From Hanleya hanleyi (Eukaryota > Mollusca > Polyplacophora > Lepidopleurida > Hanleyidae), in contig JAVTVY010018981.1 in assembly GCA_036873755.1 (NCBI GenBank), forward strand, positions 1 to 64,000: a DNA stretch of 64,000 nucleotides, in the 5' to 3' direction. A program made the translations under genes and the position numbers. Of the stretch, positions 10,110 to 18,978 are shown in pieces. The notes under the pieces were generated by a model, which was given only the letters and a program-made list of their open reading frames with translations, was not told the origin of the DNA and did no database searches. Numbering within the stretch: the stretch's first letter is position 1; each line of letters starts with the position of its first letter.

Positions 10110-10907
10110 CTGACTGTGTGTTCAAAATGCGAATGACCGGCCTAAATTGGTCTCCAATCAATCAAACGAAAATTTTACCACGCATAATATGATTTTGAAG
10201 CTGACGTTTAATTTTAGGAAACATTCAGTGACCAAAATAAACTCACATGGAGGAAGTCTAGATATTGGGCTTTTTCTAATTTGAACTCACAAGTGGGGTG
10301 CAGGTGCTGAACGTGAGCTTCCTGTTATTAACACATGGTTATTTACTTCTTTGTTTATTTCTTTATTTGACTGCATAGTTGTAACAAGACTATTAAGTAC
10401 ATTAACCCAAGATCAAATCCGTCTATTAGCGTCAATGTAAAAACTGGACTATTGCCGAGAGAGACTTTCTTGTGGAGTCGTATGGTTGCATTTTAGTCGC
10501 CAGACGCCTTACCATTTATCATCCCCATATAGTTAGTAACTAATAAATATGCTATTTATAAACTAGCTGCAGGTGACATTGAGATAGTAAATCACAACCT
10601 TCATATTTGCGTGCATACTAGCAGCAAGAAGTAACTAATCACTAGCGGATTGTAAGGAAATTGTGAGGTATACCCAAGGAGAATGTATTTGCCGAACTGT
10701 ACTGTAATTTTTATCCTGTGTAGATGGGTGTTGGAAATGAGTAAGAATTTCACAAGAGTATTGAGGAGCAGAGTTGATGTGGTAGTGCCGTATTTGTTTT
10801 AAATATATTTTATTGCCGCATATGTAGAAATAACATTGGACACAGGTTACATCAACTTAGAACGTCCTCTTCTTCATGGTTGACAACTGCTAAAAAGGGC
10901 ATGCATA
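10110..10907. other. 5' flank of the LTR element
   Basis: No gene or repeat recognised. The last bases before the LTR are GCATA. Confidence 0.4.
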
Positions 10908-11206
10908 TGTTGTAGAGATAGCTATATGCTCGAGGATGTTAATCCCTGGTATAGTGAAATAAATCGTACATGCCAGGAGATTACATCCGGGCTATTTCTT
11001 CGGAACCCGCGCAAACCAGTTTTGGCCCTAAGCTTGAACTGGCGTGCTCCGTTGCATGCTCTGAGATCGCCAGACTGGGATGGGATTTCATTGAGACTTG
11101 ACGTATATAGAATTCGGGCTGGTTGGAGGGAAGATTTTAATGGGGGATATTTTAGCTCTATATCGTTCTAGGTGTTGCTAGGCGAGGCGCACCTATTTCT
11201 ACGACA
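10908..11206 (+). repeat. 5' LTR
   Basis: 299 bp, TG...CA ends with short inverted TGTTGTAG/CTACGACA termini. Contains AATAAA near 10956 and a GTATATAG box near 11101 that could serve polyadenylation and transcription; these roles are inferred. An 81-codon open frame inside is present in both LTRs but has no recognisable domain. Confidence 0.92.
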
Positions 11207-11208
11207 TC

Positions 11209-11220
11209 TGGCGTCAGAAT
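11209..11220 (+). other. Primer-binding site
   Basis: TGGCGTCAGAAT begins two bases after the 5' LTR, with the TGG expected to pair with a tRNA 3' CCA. I cannot name the tRNA. Confidence 0.65.
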
Positions 11221-11642
11221 ATAAAATTAATTTGTAACGGTTGAGAATTTACGCCTTTGAACCAGACTGCGAAAAATCTCGGTAAACAAACACGGGGTGG
11301 AAGTCGGCCATTTGTCCTCTCACTTCGCGTTCCCCACCTTCCCTGTTTTCTTGGCCCGCTTTGCACAGGTTGAGTGTATGCACGTAGAATTGTTTTACCG
11401 GGAGTCGGTCATCCTGATATTGGGCTATTCTGGTCGCGATAATTTTGTATAAATCCTTTCACGGCTGGCAGGCTGTGTATTGTTTTAGACAGGTTTTCTT
11501 GTCTCGGCTGATAGGCTAGCTACGCGATGTTGAAGTTTGACTGTATGATCACATCGGTCTGTGTGATATACATGTAGGGGTCGGTTAGCCGTTTCCCCCG
11601 TCTTTCGTTACGAAACTAGTCGTGTGTTCAGTTCAGTCAACG

Positions 11643-12039
11643 CTATCAAATATTTTTCTGGTTTATAGCCGGCTGAGCTAGCCAACATTTCTCGTAAACA
11701 GTGCATCGGTTGTATGCATTCAATAAACTTCGTGTCGCTGTATATACAGTACGCGTATTATTAACCCGTGAGAGGCGCGCTGTGTTATTATAGTACGACC
11801 AAGGTGGTATAATTTGCACTGTCGACAGCATACATGTATATAGATCTGTGTAATGGGGCAATTAATCGCTCGTCTCTTTGAGTTCATTTCGGCCCGTCAT
11901 ATTAAATATATTCCTGGTATTTAGCCAGTTGAACTAGTCAACAGTTCTTGGGAATAGTGGATTTACTCTATTCATTTATGGCATTTGGTGTCGTCGTATA
12001 TACAGCATTATTGTTCTGTGATAAACGCGAAGTGTTATT
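11643..12039 (+). repeat. Diverged direct repeat in the LTR-element leader
   Basis: About 145 bp at 11643-11793 recurs at 11899-12039. Shared landmarks are 'aatat(t/a)tt(t/c)ctggt(a)tttagcc', 'TCGTATATACAG' or 'GTATATACAG', and a closing GTGTTATTA. A second, weaker pair in the leader is at about 13425-13490 and 13548-13615 ('gagtttctrgar-ggaaac'). The leader therefore grew by internal duplication. Confidence 0.65.
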
Positions 12040-12644
12040 AGTAGTGGCATTTTGGCCGTTCGTGATCAATAGATTGGTAACAACCGGATAAATTGACTCG
12101 GTGATATTGAATAATTTGAGCCTGGCAGGGTTATACAATTTTCAAATATTTTTACTGGGTTATCATATAGAGCTTGTATATCGGGGAGAATCATATTTTT
12201 ATGGAAGTTTTTGTCCATTGTCACTCCGGGTGTTACTGTGTGGTGTTGTCTATGTGTTTCTGTGCGATTGAATTGTATTATTTCTGGGATTGACTTTTGT
12301 GTGAGATTTTATTGATGGGTCTTTGAATTGGGATTGAAGATTTTGCCGACCTTTATGAGAAATCTGTAATTGGAATGCAATTGTGTGTTGGAATACAATA
12401 GTAAATGCTCAGATTGTTCGCGGGTCAATGTGACTTTGTCTTCTGCTAACTTTTTCCCGTCCTGATAAAAGCGAAACCCGTTCTTTCTGTTTCATGATAT
12501 ATATATATACATTTTGTTAACAGTTTGTCGGCTGTCAACTGGTCGGCTAAATAATATATATATATTGCCTTCATTTTGATTGTCCAATACATGATTCTGA
12601 TTGCTCAGTTGACAGCTTGGGGCATTATCAGTCATGCGAGCCAC

Positions 12645-12721
12645 ATTCATGGCGATACCATGGTGTTGTCGCTGCCATATACTATAGTATTCATGGCGAA
12701 GCCATGGTGTTGTCACTGCGA
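12645..12721 (+). promoter_or_regulatory. Twin CATGGC hairpins in the leader
   Basis: ATTCATGGCGATACCATGGT and ATTCATGGCGAAGCCATGGT lie 44 bp apart, each followed by GTTGTC. Each can fold as a short stem with a small loop. The same motif recurs inside gag at 14961-14983. A role in RNA dimerisation or packaging is possible but only inferred. Confidence 0.4.
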
Positions 12722-13715
12722 CAATAGTAATCCGACTCCCTTCAATCCTTTTGAATTGAGTTAATAATTTATATATCCTGTCTGTTTTCTCCCTTCTCTT
12801 GGATCAGTTTAGGAAATTAAGCTATGAAATTTAATTGAATGGGAACTTGCCTATGTTCATCCTTGAGGGGTCTGAATGATAGACTGAAGGTTGTTCATGA
12901 TGTTGAGCGAGTGAGTTAAAATTTTGATGCAGTTTACCATCTCGAGACGGGCTATTTCCTGTTTGTATTTCAACTCGGAGTTATTGACTCCTCGATGTGG
13001 TCGAGTTTAAAATCTAGTTTGTATTGTATTCCTCCAGGCACGGAAAACTGTGTTAATTTAAGCACAGGTGGCCTGACTTTGTTTTCCGGGCACAATTGAT
13101 AATTGATTTTTTTCCCCCAGACCCACCCTGGGTTTCTTTAGTGCCCTATTCATAATTAGTTGTAAATTGAAATAGTGCAAGATTAATAGAGAAGTTGCAA
13201 CAGCGTGTTGACTGTGTGGTAACACGTGTTGCACTTGTTCTAGAGATGGGTCTTGTTCTTTTTCTTTTTTCCTAATGGATATGGCTGATTAGGCACAATT
13301 AATTTGGTTCATAAAAGTGTTTCGTCAGTTTGAACTCGAACCTGCACATGTTTAAATATTTGTTTTCATTCACCGAATTTGAGTAGTTGACACTGCTTTT
13401 CATTTTTCGTGTCCAATTTGGTGTTCCCTAGGGGACATAACGAGGTACACGGTCTTCTGCTTTAATGAGTTTCTGGAGTGGAAACTGAGTGTGAGGTGTG
13501 AGGCGTTGACACTTCTATTTATTTTGGTGTAAGATTTGTTGTTTTGTAGTGGACATACCAATGTGGGCTGTCTTTCAGTTGCTTTAGTGAGTTTCTAGAA
13601 GGAAACACACTGAAAGTCTGATATATTTGAATTTATTTGACTAGATTTTGATTGGGTATTCCTTATTTTTTTGGACTTGTTTGCATATACCGTATATCGT
13701 TCCACTTTTGTTAAC

Positions 13716-13946
13716 ATGGCAGATTTAGGGCCCATTGATGTGTCAGTGGCCACAGAGGAAGCACTGCAAAAATTGAAAGGGGTGGGGAGTAGTCGAAGTG
13801 CACGTGTGGTAGCCCTGCAGGAAGAGGGCAGGTTGGTTAATTTTAAGCATTTTATCCAGGCGACTCAGTGCCGGGCATATAGGCGATCTAGTGCTAGAGG
13901 GGCAGATTATAGGTTTAGACTTGTCGGGAAGTCCGGAATACATTAA
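13716..13946 (+). pseudogene. gag N-terminal helix-hairpin-helix segment
   Basis: The ATG at 13716 has a strong context (AACATGG) and is preferred over the in-frame ATG at 13671. The product begins MADLGPIDVSV and continues TEEALQKLKGVGSSRSARV, a helix-hairpin-helix with the GVG hairpin as in ComEA-type DNA-binding domains. Similarity ends at about residue 50 (FKHFIQATQ); the rest is out of frame. The downstream frame opens at 13891 with sensible gag sequence, so a single-base shift near 13867-13885 separates this from the next segment. It could be a mutation or, less likely, programmed frameshifting. Function in the gag is probably nucleic-acid binding. Confidence 0.6.
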
Positions 13947-14646
13947 TGCTTTGGTTGACCGTCGTTTTGAAGAAATCATTGGATCATGGAAAGTTGAAAT
14001 AACGGCTCAAGTAAATGCATTGGATGTAGAAATGGGCCAGTTGCATGACGATGTCAAGGCATACGAGCTTCAGTTAGGCCAGTTGGATGAGAAAATAGTG
14101 GTACAATGTCAACAACTAGGTCAACAAGTAGGACAAGTGGAAACTAAAGTAGGACAAGCGGAAACTAAAGTAGGACAAGTGGAAACTAAAGTAGGTCAAG
14201 TTGGTGGTAAGTTGAAGCAAGTTGATGATAAGATGGAACAAGTAGGTTTAGATATGAGGACTGTTGTTACATTGCTTAGCGCTCCAAGCAGGGAGGGGTC
14301 AGAGATTTCATCACATGCGACGTCTGAACAAACAACGGGGGACGCTGGTCAGGCGGACCCAACTCCTGTTGTTGTAAATAATAGACCTGAACAATTGATT
14401 GAGGGCGAGGGAGAGACTGCAAATCAACCGAATACAGCCCCGGTTCATCAAAATGAACCACATGTTCAAGTAAATGCACCGGCTGCCCTTCCCGACCCCC
14501 CATGTCCACTAGATCTAAGTGGAACAGCAGGACTGGACGCTGGTCTGGCTAGGAATGTAAATAATGTATTTCATCAGTTGCCGCCCAGTGGCCACACTTC
14601 AGCTCCGAACTTCCAATGCCCAGTAGATAGGAATGAGTTGTTTTAG
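13891..14646 (+). CDS. gag-like coiled-coil segment
   Basis: Continues the previous segment in another frame; the first codon is GTG, so this is probably not an independent start. Residues about 45-115 are heptad-rich, with a 7-residue unit close to VGQVETK repeated several times from 21-bp tandem repeats (about 14127-14200), so a coiled coil for multimerisation is likely. After residue 120 it becomes low-complexity, rich in Pro, Gln, Ala and Asn. It ends at TAG 14644-14646, eight bases before the ATG of the capsid frame. In an intact element this and the two neighbours might form one gag polyprotein; that is inference. Confidence 0.55.
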   Translation: MLEGQIIGLDLSGSPEYINALVDRRFEEIIGSWKVEITAQVNALDVEMGQLHDDVKAYELQLGQLDEKIVVQCQQLGQQVGQVETKVGQAETKVGQVETKVGQVGGKLKQVDDKMEQVGLDMRTVVTLLSAPSREGSEISSHATSEQTTGDAGQADPTPVVVNNRPEQLIEGEGETANQPNTAPVHQNEPHVQVNAPAALPDPPCPLDLSGTAGLDAGLARNVNNVFHQLPPSGHTSAPNFQCPVDRNELF

Positions 14647-14654
14647 ACAATGCT

Positions 14655-15908
14655 ATGGTAGGGGAACAATATCTTCAAGGGGATATAGATAATGGGAATC
14701 TGGCCGATGTGTCCGCTACTGATACCGAGGGGGAGGTTGAGGCCTCTCCTAGTAAATGTAGCGAATGCTCGTCCAGATCGAGATCAACCGAACGACATGT
14801 ATCCCGAGAACGCTACCGTAGTCAAAGTCCCCGGCTTCCCAAGACTTTAGTGTTTTCAGGGATCAGAGGGGACTGGATTCCATTTAGGGTTAAATTTAAG
14901 TTGGAAGCTGAAAGTAGAAAGTGGGACAAAGACCAGTGTCTTAAGAAATTAACGGACTGTATTCATGGCGATGCCATGGTGTTTTACAGTTATCAATCGG
15001 AGGCAGTCAAAGCCTCGTTTGATATGCTCCTCAAAGCAATGGAATGCCATTATAATAGTAGGGAACCTCCGCGTGCAGTTAGGCAACGTGTGCAAGCGGA
15101 AGTGCAGGGTCCCGAAGATACTTTAGAGGAGTTTGCTTTTAGATGCGCTAGGTTGGCAAGGGACGGGTATCCGAATGCACCGGAAAAGATTATTGAGTCA
15201 GTAGCGGTGGAACATTTTCTCAGGGCATCCAGGGAAATACAGGCTGTGAGATTTGCTATGGAAAAGAGCCCCACAACAATCTCGGAAGCCTTGATTTATG
15301 TGAACTCCTCACGATATAATCTGAGAGACTTGAGTTTTCAGACGGTTACATGTAGGACTGTTAATGTTGATTCAGTGGGGGAGACTTTTCCTGATGCTTG
15401 TAAGGCAGAATGGGAAGGGATAAATATGAGGTCCCCTCGCCGTCGGTCATCGCGACCCTTCCGTCCACCACGACTCTGTTACTCGTGCCGTAAACCCGGT
15501 CACATAAGCCGTTTTTGTCCTGTTAGACGTGGTTTAGATGGGTGGGCTGAATTAGCAACTGCAAATGGCGGTGTGGGGTCGTCCACGGGAGACGAGGCAG
15601 GTGTTACTGAACTTACTGCAGCAGTCAGAGATGTTACACTGTCTCGTTCCCAGGGGTGGGCGATGTCCATTCCAGTTAAGGCTGGGTCTGTGCCGGTGAC
15701 TGCTGTGGTAGACACGGCCGCCCAAGTCACCGTCATGAGTGAACATCTATTTGCTAGGTTGGGTCTTCAGGGGGTTGTCGTCTTCGCCTATTCGGTTGAC
15801 TGGTGCATTTCGAGGAATGACCAGTATGGGAATGCTAGTTCGGCAAGTCCCATTATCCATCTCCGATTTTCACTGTACTGGAAATATATTGGTGGCACCC
15901 TTGGTTGA
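14655..15908 (+). CDS. Retrotransposon Gag capsid, CCHC knuckle and N-half of protease
   Basis: 417 codons from ATG 14655. An acidic then Ser/Arg-rich N-terminus (residues 1-60) precedes a Ty3/Gypsy-type gag capsid domain at about 65-220 (WIPFRVKFKLEAE, LEEFAFRCARLAR). A basic stretch RSPRRRSSRPFRPPR leads into one CCHC knuckle (C275-x2-C278-x4-H283-x4-C288). A retropepsin core starts at about residue 347 with active-site DTAA at 353-356 in place of the usual DTGA. After about residue 372 the frame leaves the protease; the C-terminal half continues in the frame at 15739-16011, so a one-base shift lies near 15770. Gag assembles the particle and packages RNA; the protease would cleave gag but is disrupted here. 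Confidence 0.82.
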   Translation: MVGEQYLQGDIDNGNLADVSATDTEGEVEASPSKCSECSSRSRSTERHVSRERYRSQSPRLPKTLVFSGIRGDWIPFRVKFKLEAESRKWDKDQCLKKLTDCIHGDAMVFYSYQSEAVKASFDMLLKAMECHYNSREPPRAVRQRVQAEVQGPEDTLEEFAFRCARLARDGYPNAPEKIIESVAVEHFLRASREIQAVRFAMEKSPTTISEALIYVNSSRYNLRDLSFQTVTCRTVNVDSVGETFPDACKAEWEGINMRSPRRRSSRPFRPPRLCYSCRKPGHISRFCPVRRGLDGWAELATANGGVGSSTGDEAGVTELTAAVRDVTLSRSQGWAMSIPVKAGSVPVTAVVDTAAQVTVMSEHLFARLGLQGVVVFAYSVDWCISRNDQYGNASSASPIIHLRFSLYWKYIGGTLG

Positions 15909-16011
15909 CGACCTGTTGCTAGGCTTCGATTTCCTATCAGCCTATGGATGTGTTGTAGATTTTAGGGATGAAACCTTGGTTATTGGAGACACCAAGGTTT
16001 TTGCAGTTTGA
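15739..16011 (+). pseudogene. C-terminal half of the retropepsin
   Basis: From about 15790 this frame reads as the second half of an aspartic protease: a LTGAFRG strand, then VDDLLLGFDFLSAYG with the hydrophobic-hydrophobic-Gly motif (LLG) typical of retropepsins, then VDFRDETLVI. It lies one frame off from the active-site half. The likely slip site is the G-run in CTTCAGGGGGTTG at about 15765-15777. The frame stops at 16011 with no polymerase after it. Confidence 0.7.
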
Positions 16012-17815
16012 ATTTTTATGGAATGGTGACTTGTTCAATGTGGGCTCCATTTCGCTCTGCCTGTAACTGATAAATGGTGAAGTTAGTTGATGGGCCATTG
16101 GTGACGCATTTTGTGTATGCGTCTGAAGCGATCTAGTATAATGTCAGCTTGGTGGAGATATATGGATGTGTACCATCACGTGTATGCAGCGATGGATATA
16201 TTGTATTTGGTTTTGATTTTCTATGTGAAATTATCCTATTTGCGGGTTGATTTGATTTTGTTGTACAGGATGTTTGTTTGAGGTATTGTGGAATTGAAGG
16301 AAAAAAAATACATAAAATTCTAGACCCAAATCGTTCGTAATGTGTTCTGTAATGTAATGTGTATTTTGGAACTATTGGTGTGTGTTGGAGAACTCTGGTG
16401 TGTATTCGGAAGTTGGATGTTGTTCGGAAATTGTGATTTGCATTGTGGCGTTATACGTGTAGGGTGTTATGGGAGAATATGATGATGCGTTGTGATGAAC
16501 TAGGTGTGTTTATGTAATCTGTGTGAGGGAACCGGGTGCTGGACGCCTGGGTTCGATGGTTGCTGTGTGATTAGATAATTTCTGTGTGTGAAGATTCTGT
16601 GCGGTAGATATACGCGTCACTCGCGTCTCTATGTGATTTCTGTTTGAGATTGTATAATTGTGTGTTCTTTGTGGGGGTTTCTGTGTGTGTTAAGCTATGT
16701 GACACGTTCATGTGAGGTTAATATATGGAGTGACTTGGAGAAGATACGGTATGAGAATATGTATAGTGCGGGTAGTCATGTCGAGGACCTGGGGTTGAGG
16801 GAGACGTCGCTCTTCATCTCATGCCTTCGCCATGAAGCCCTGATGAGAGTTGTCTATCCGATATCTTGTGTTATGATGTATTGCGAATCCGGTGGGGCAG
16901 GATAGCCACCACTCGGTGGTGAATAAGTGCGTCATCATATGAATATAGTCTCAACCCTCGTCTAGTTATGAGTTTAATGATCTTTTTGTGTGGGCTTGAT
17001 ACCTGTAGAGGTGTAGCAAATTATGGTTATGTTCTTCCTCTACAGATATTCTCTCTGGTGAGGTAGCCGTTTGCTGGGGCGGGTGTGCGCTGGGTCATCA
17101 TGTCTGAGTGCACGCAGACTGCTGGCTCCTCGTACATTCGTCCCTGTGGGTGCCCTCTCTACTAGAAAGTGTTGGCCGCTGGTGAAGACGAGCCTTGAAA
17201 TTATATGGGGAGAGAGAATGGGAAGCCCAATTTATAGTCTGGCCGGCTATTAGATTAGAGGCTTGTTCCAGTAGTGGATTTTATGACGAACTGTTGCTTA
17301 ATGCGGCCATGTAGCTGGTAGCCTGGCCTGCCAATTTATAGTCTAGATACTAGTCCTGGTTTGAATAATGTTCTCGTATTTATTGCGGCCATGTAGCTGG
17401 TAGGCTGGCCTGCAGAGTATATTTTCAAGAATTAAAGTGAGCAGTCCCATGCGGCCGATTGTATTTATTTGGGCCGTAAAGCTGGTAGGCTGGCCCGCCG
17501 ATTATATTTTTGAGAAATAAAATGATCGGTCCCATGAGACTGACCATTTGAACGAGATTTTTAGTGGGTTTGGGTGTAATTATAGACAGTCTGGTAATAA
17601 GACTGCACTAGTGGGATGGTTTACCATTTTATTGAAGTTGGGTATTTTTAGAGGGCAGTGTACTTTTGTACACTGCATGTTACGGATTTTGACACATGTG
17701 ATATAACATGGAGAATTCACGTCTTTGTCTCGTATTTTAGTAATCGTTGGCAGCGCTAGAACGGCGGTTGCCTGCGACGGAATGGGTTCTAACTAGGCGA
17801 AGTAAGACCTTCGCC
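16012..17815 (+). other. Non-coding 3' region of the LTR element
   Basis: GT-rich sequence without reverse transcriptase, RNase H or integrase motifs in any frame I checked. Short open frames (for example 16660-16905) show no domain. This is where pol would be expected, so it was deleted, replaced or never present. Confidence 0.65.
17302..17530 (+). repeat. ~85-bp imperfect tandem repeats near the 3' LTR
   Basis: The motif GCGGCCATGTAGCTGGTAGG (or GGGCCGTAAAGCTGGTAGGC) followed by CTGGCC(T/C)GC occurs at 17302, 17384 and 17471. Spacing is 82-87 bp. Confidence 0.7.
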
Positions 17816-17835
17816 AAAAAGAAAACGGGGAGGGG
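17816..17835 (+). other. Polypurine tract
   Basis: Twenty bases composed almost only of A and G (AAAAAGAAAACGGGGAGGGG, one C) sit directly before the 3' LTR, as expected for the plus-strand primer. Confidence 0.8.
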
Positions 17836-18134
17836 TGTTGTAGAGATAGCTATATGCTCGAGGATGTTAATCCCTGGTATAGTGAAATAAATCGTACATG
17901 CCAGGAGATTGCATCCGGGCTATTTCTTCGGAACCCGCGCAAACCAGTTTTGGCCCTAAGCTTGAACTGGCATGCTCCGTTGCATGCTCTGAGATCGCCA
18001 GACTGGGATGGGATTTCATTGAGACTTGACGTATATAGAATTCGGGCTGGTTGGAGGGAAGATTTTAATGGGGGATATTTTAGCTCTATATCGTTCTAGG
18101 TGTTGCTAGGCGGGGCGCACCTATTTCTACGACA
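17836..18134 (+). repeat. 3' LTR
   Basis: 299 bp, same length as the 5' LTR. Visible differences are A/G near the ATTACATCC site, CGTGCT/CATGCT, and GCGAGG/GCGGGG, that is about 1 percent. Confidence 0.92.
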
Positions 18135-18159
18135 TCTAATGTTGTAGTGACCGAGTTCT

Positions 18160-18227
18160 CCGGCCGGGATTTGAACCACCGACCCCTGGTTTACCAGCCC
18201 AGCGCCCTACCAACTGAGCTAAAGGGA
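18160..18227 (-). other. tRNA-Thr-like sequence in the 3' LTR of the miniature element
   Basis: Minus strand begins TCCCTTTAGCTCAGTTGGTA (A box), has the loop CTGGTAA with a GGT anticodon (Thr), and ends with the B box GGTTCAAATCC. The anticodon stem has one mismatch and the acceptor ends do not pair, so it is a tRNA relic or Pol III promoter rather than a tRNA gene. Confidence 0.7.
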
Positions 18228-18524
18228 AATTCCCGCTAGCTACACGCTAGTACAGGCACTGGGTGAACTCACTTCCTACCACACTCCTCTCCATCATGAA
18301 GAACCGCCATCCTCTTTTCCCTATTAACCCTGAGGCTAGCCTAACAAGCTTCCCCATTCCCTCCCTCGTACCACCCATCCTTCCCAGCAACTCAACTCGA
18401 CAATCAGATCATCATCAACCACTTCCCACACTTCCTCATCTCGACAACCTGACCATCGACCCAACCCACTCCCATTCCCGCGAGGATCCTACCGGCGACG
18501 CCAATGTTGTAGTGACCGAGTTCT

Positions 18525-18592
18525 CCGGCCGGGATTTGAACCACCGACCCCTGGTTTACCAGCCCAGCGCCCTACCAACTGAGCTAAAGGGA
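18525..18592 (-). other. tRNA-Thr-like sequence in the 5' LTR of the miniature element
   Basis: Identical to the copy at 18160-18227, with the same A box, GGT anticodon and B box, in the upstream LTR with respect to the minus-strand element. Confidence 0.7.
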
Positions 18593-18978
18593 AATTCCCG
18601 CTAGCTACACGCTAGTACAGGCACTGGGTGAACTCACTTCCTACCACACATATATCATAGACAGACTTTGAAATACAACAACGGTGGTGATCATAAACAT
18701 ACAGAAAGATCACACATATATTAATTGGGAAGATAGAAAGGTGATGGTGCTGGTAGTGGGAGAGTGTTATGAGTAAGTTTTCTTGAGAATCAAAAAGAAT
18801 GAACGTCATCCTGCATATAGTAGAATATTCACTATATAAATGCGTAGCATACTACTATGCATACAATATTATAAACATACAATATGATACAAAAAAAACA
18901 ATTGTTGTGCTCATGTAAATCTTGCACACTTTTCCATAAAGTTGTGAACAATTTTGAATAATCCAATATGGTCTTTAT

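Larger units (their letters stand above)
10908..18134 (+). mobile_element. LTR retrotransposon encoding only gag and protease (7.2 kb)
   Basis: Two 299-bp direct repeats starting TGTTGTAGAG and ending CTACGACA bound a 6.6-kb interior with a PBS after the left LTR and a purine tract before the right LTR. The LTRs differ at about three positions, so insertion is recent. Coding sequence spans only 13716-16011: helix-hairpin-helix, coiled coil, capsid, CCHC knuckle and retropepsin. No reverse transcriptase, RNase H or integrase was found in the 1.8 kb downstream on either strand. It resembles gag-bearing non-autonomous LTR elements (TR-GAG type); Gypsy/mag-like ancestry is inferred from the knuckle and the DTAA protease. 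The leader (2.5 kb) is unusually long. The immediate flanks, GCATA and TCTAA, are not a matching target duplication. Confidence 0.88.
18140..18648 (-). mobile_element. Miniature LTR element with tRNA-like sequence in its LTRs (TRIM-like)
   Basis: Two apparently identical 144-bp direct repeats (18140-18283 and 18505-18648) flank 221 bp. On the minus strand each repeat starts TGTGGTAGG and ends CTACAACA (TG...CA). Right after the first LTR comes TTGGCGTCGCCGGTAGGA, a plausible primer-binding site; just before the second LTR is GGAGAGGAG, a purine tract. This is the layout of a terminal-repeat retrotransposon in miniature. Each LTR also carries, in sense orientation, a tRNA-Thr-like sequence with A and B boxes, comparable in principle to plant Cassandra elements with 5S rRNA in the LTR. 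No open frame of note. A clear target duplication is missing; the element starts five bases after the gag-pro element's 3' LTR. Confidence 0.7.

Noticed and set aside
10926..11171. 81-codon frame in both LTRs
   Set aside because: Duplicated only because the LTRs are; no motif, and LTRs normally do not encode protein.
18263..18604. 113-codon frame across the miniature LTR element
   Set aside because: Spans internal and LTR sequence on the strand opposite to the inferred element; Pro/Ser/His-rich with no domain.
10903..18652. Shared CATA on the outer sides of the gag-pro plus miniature LTR block
   Set aside because: Four bases is too short to be convincing as a target duplication, and it would need the miniature element to have inserted without its own duplication.
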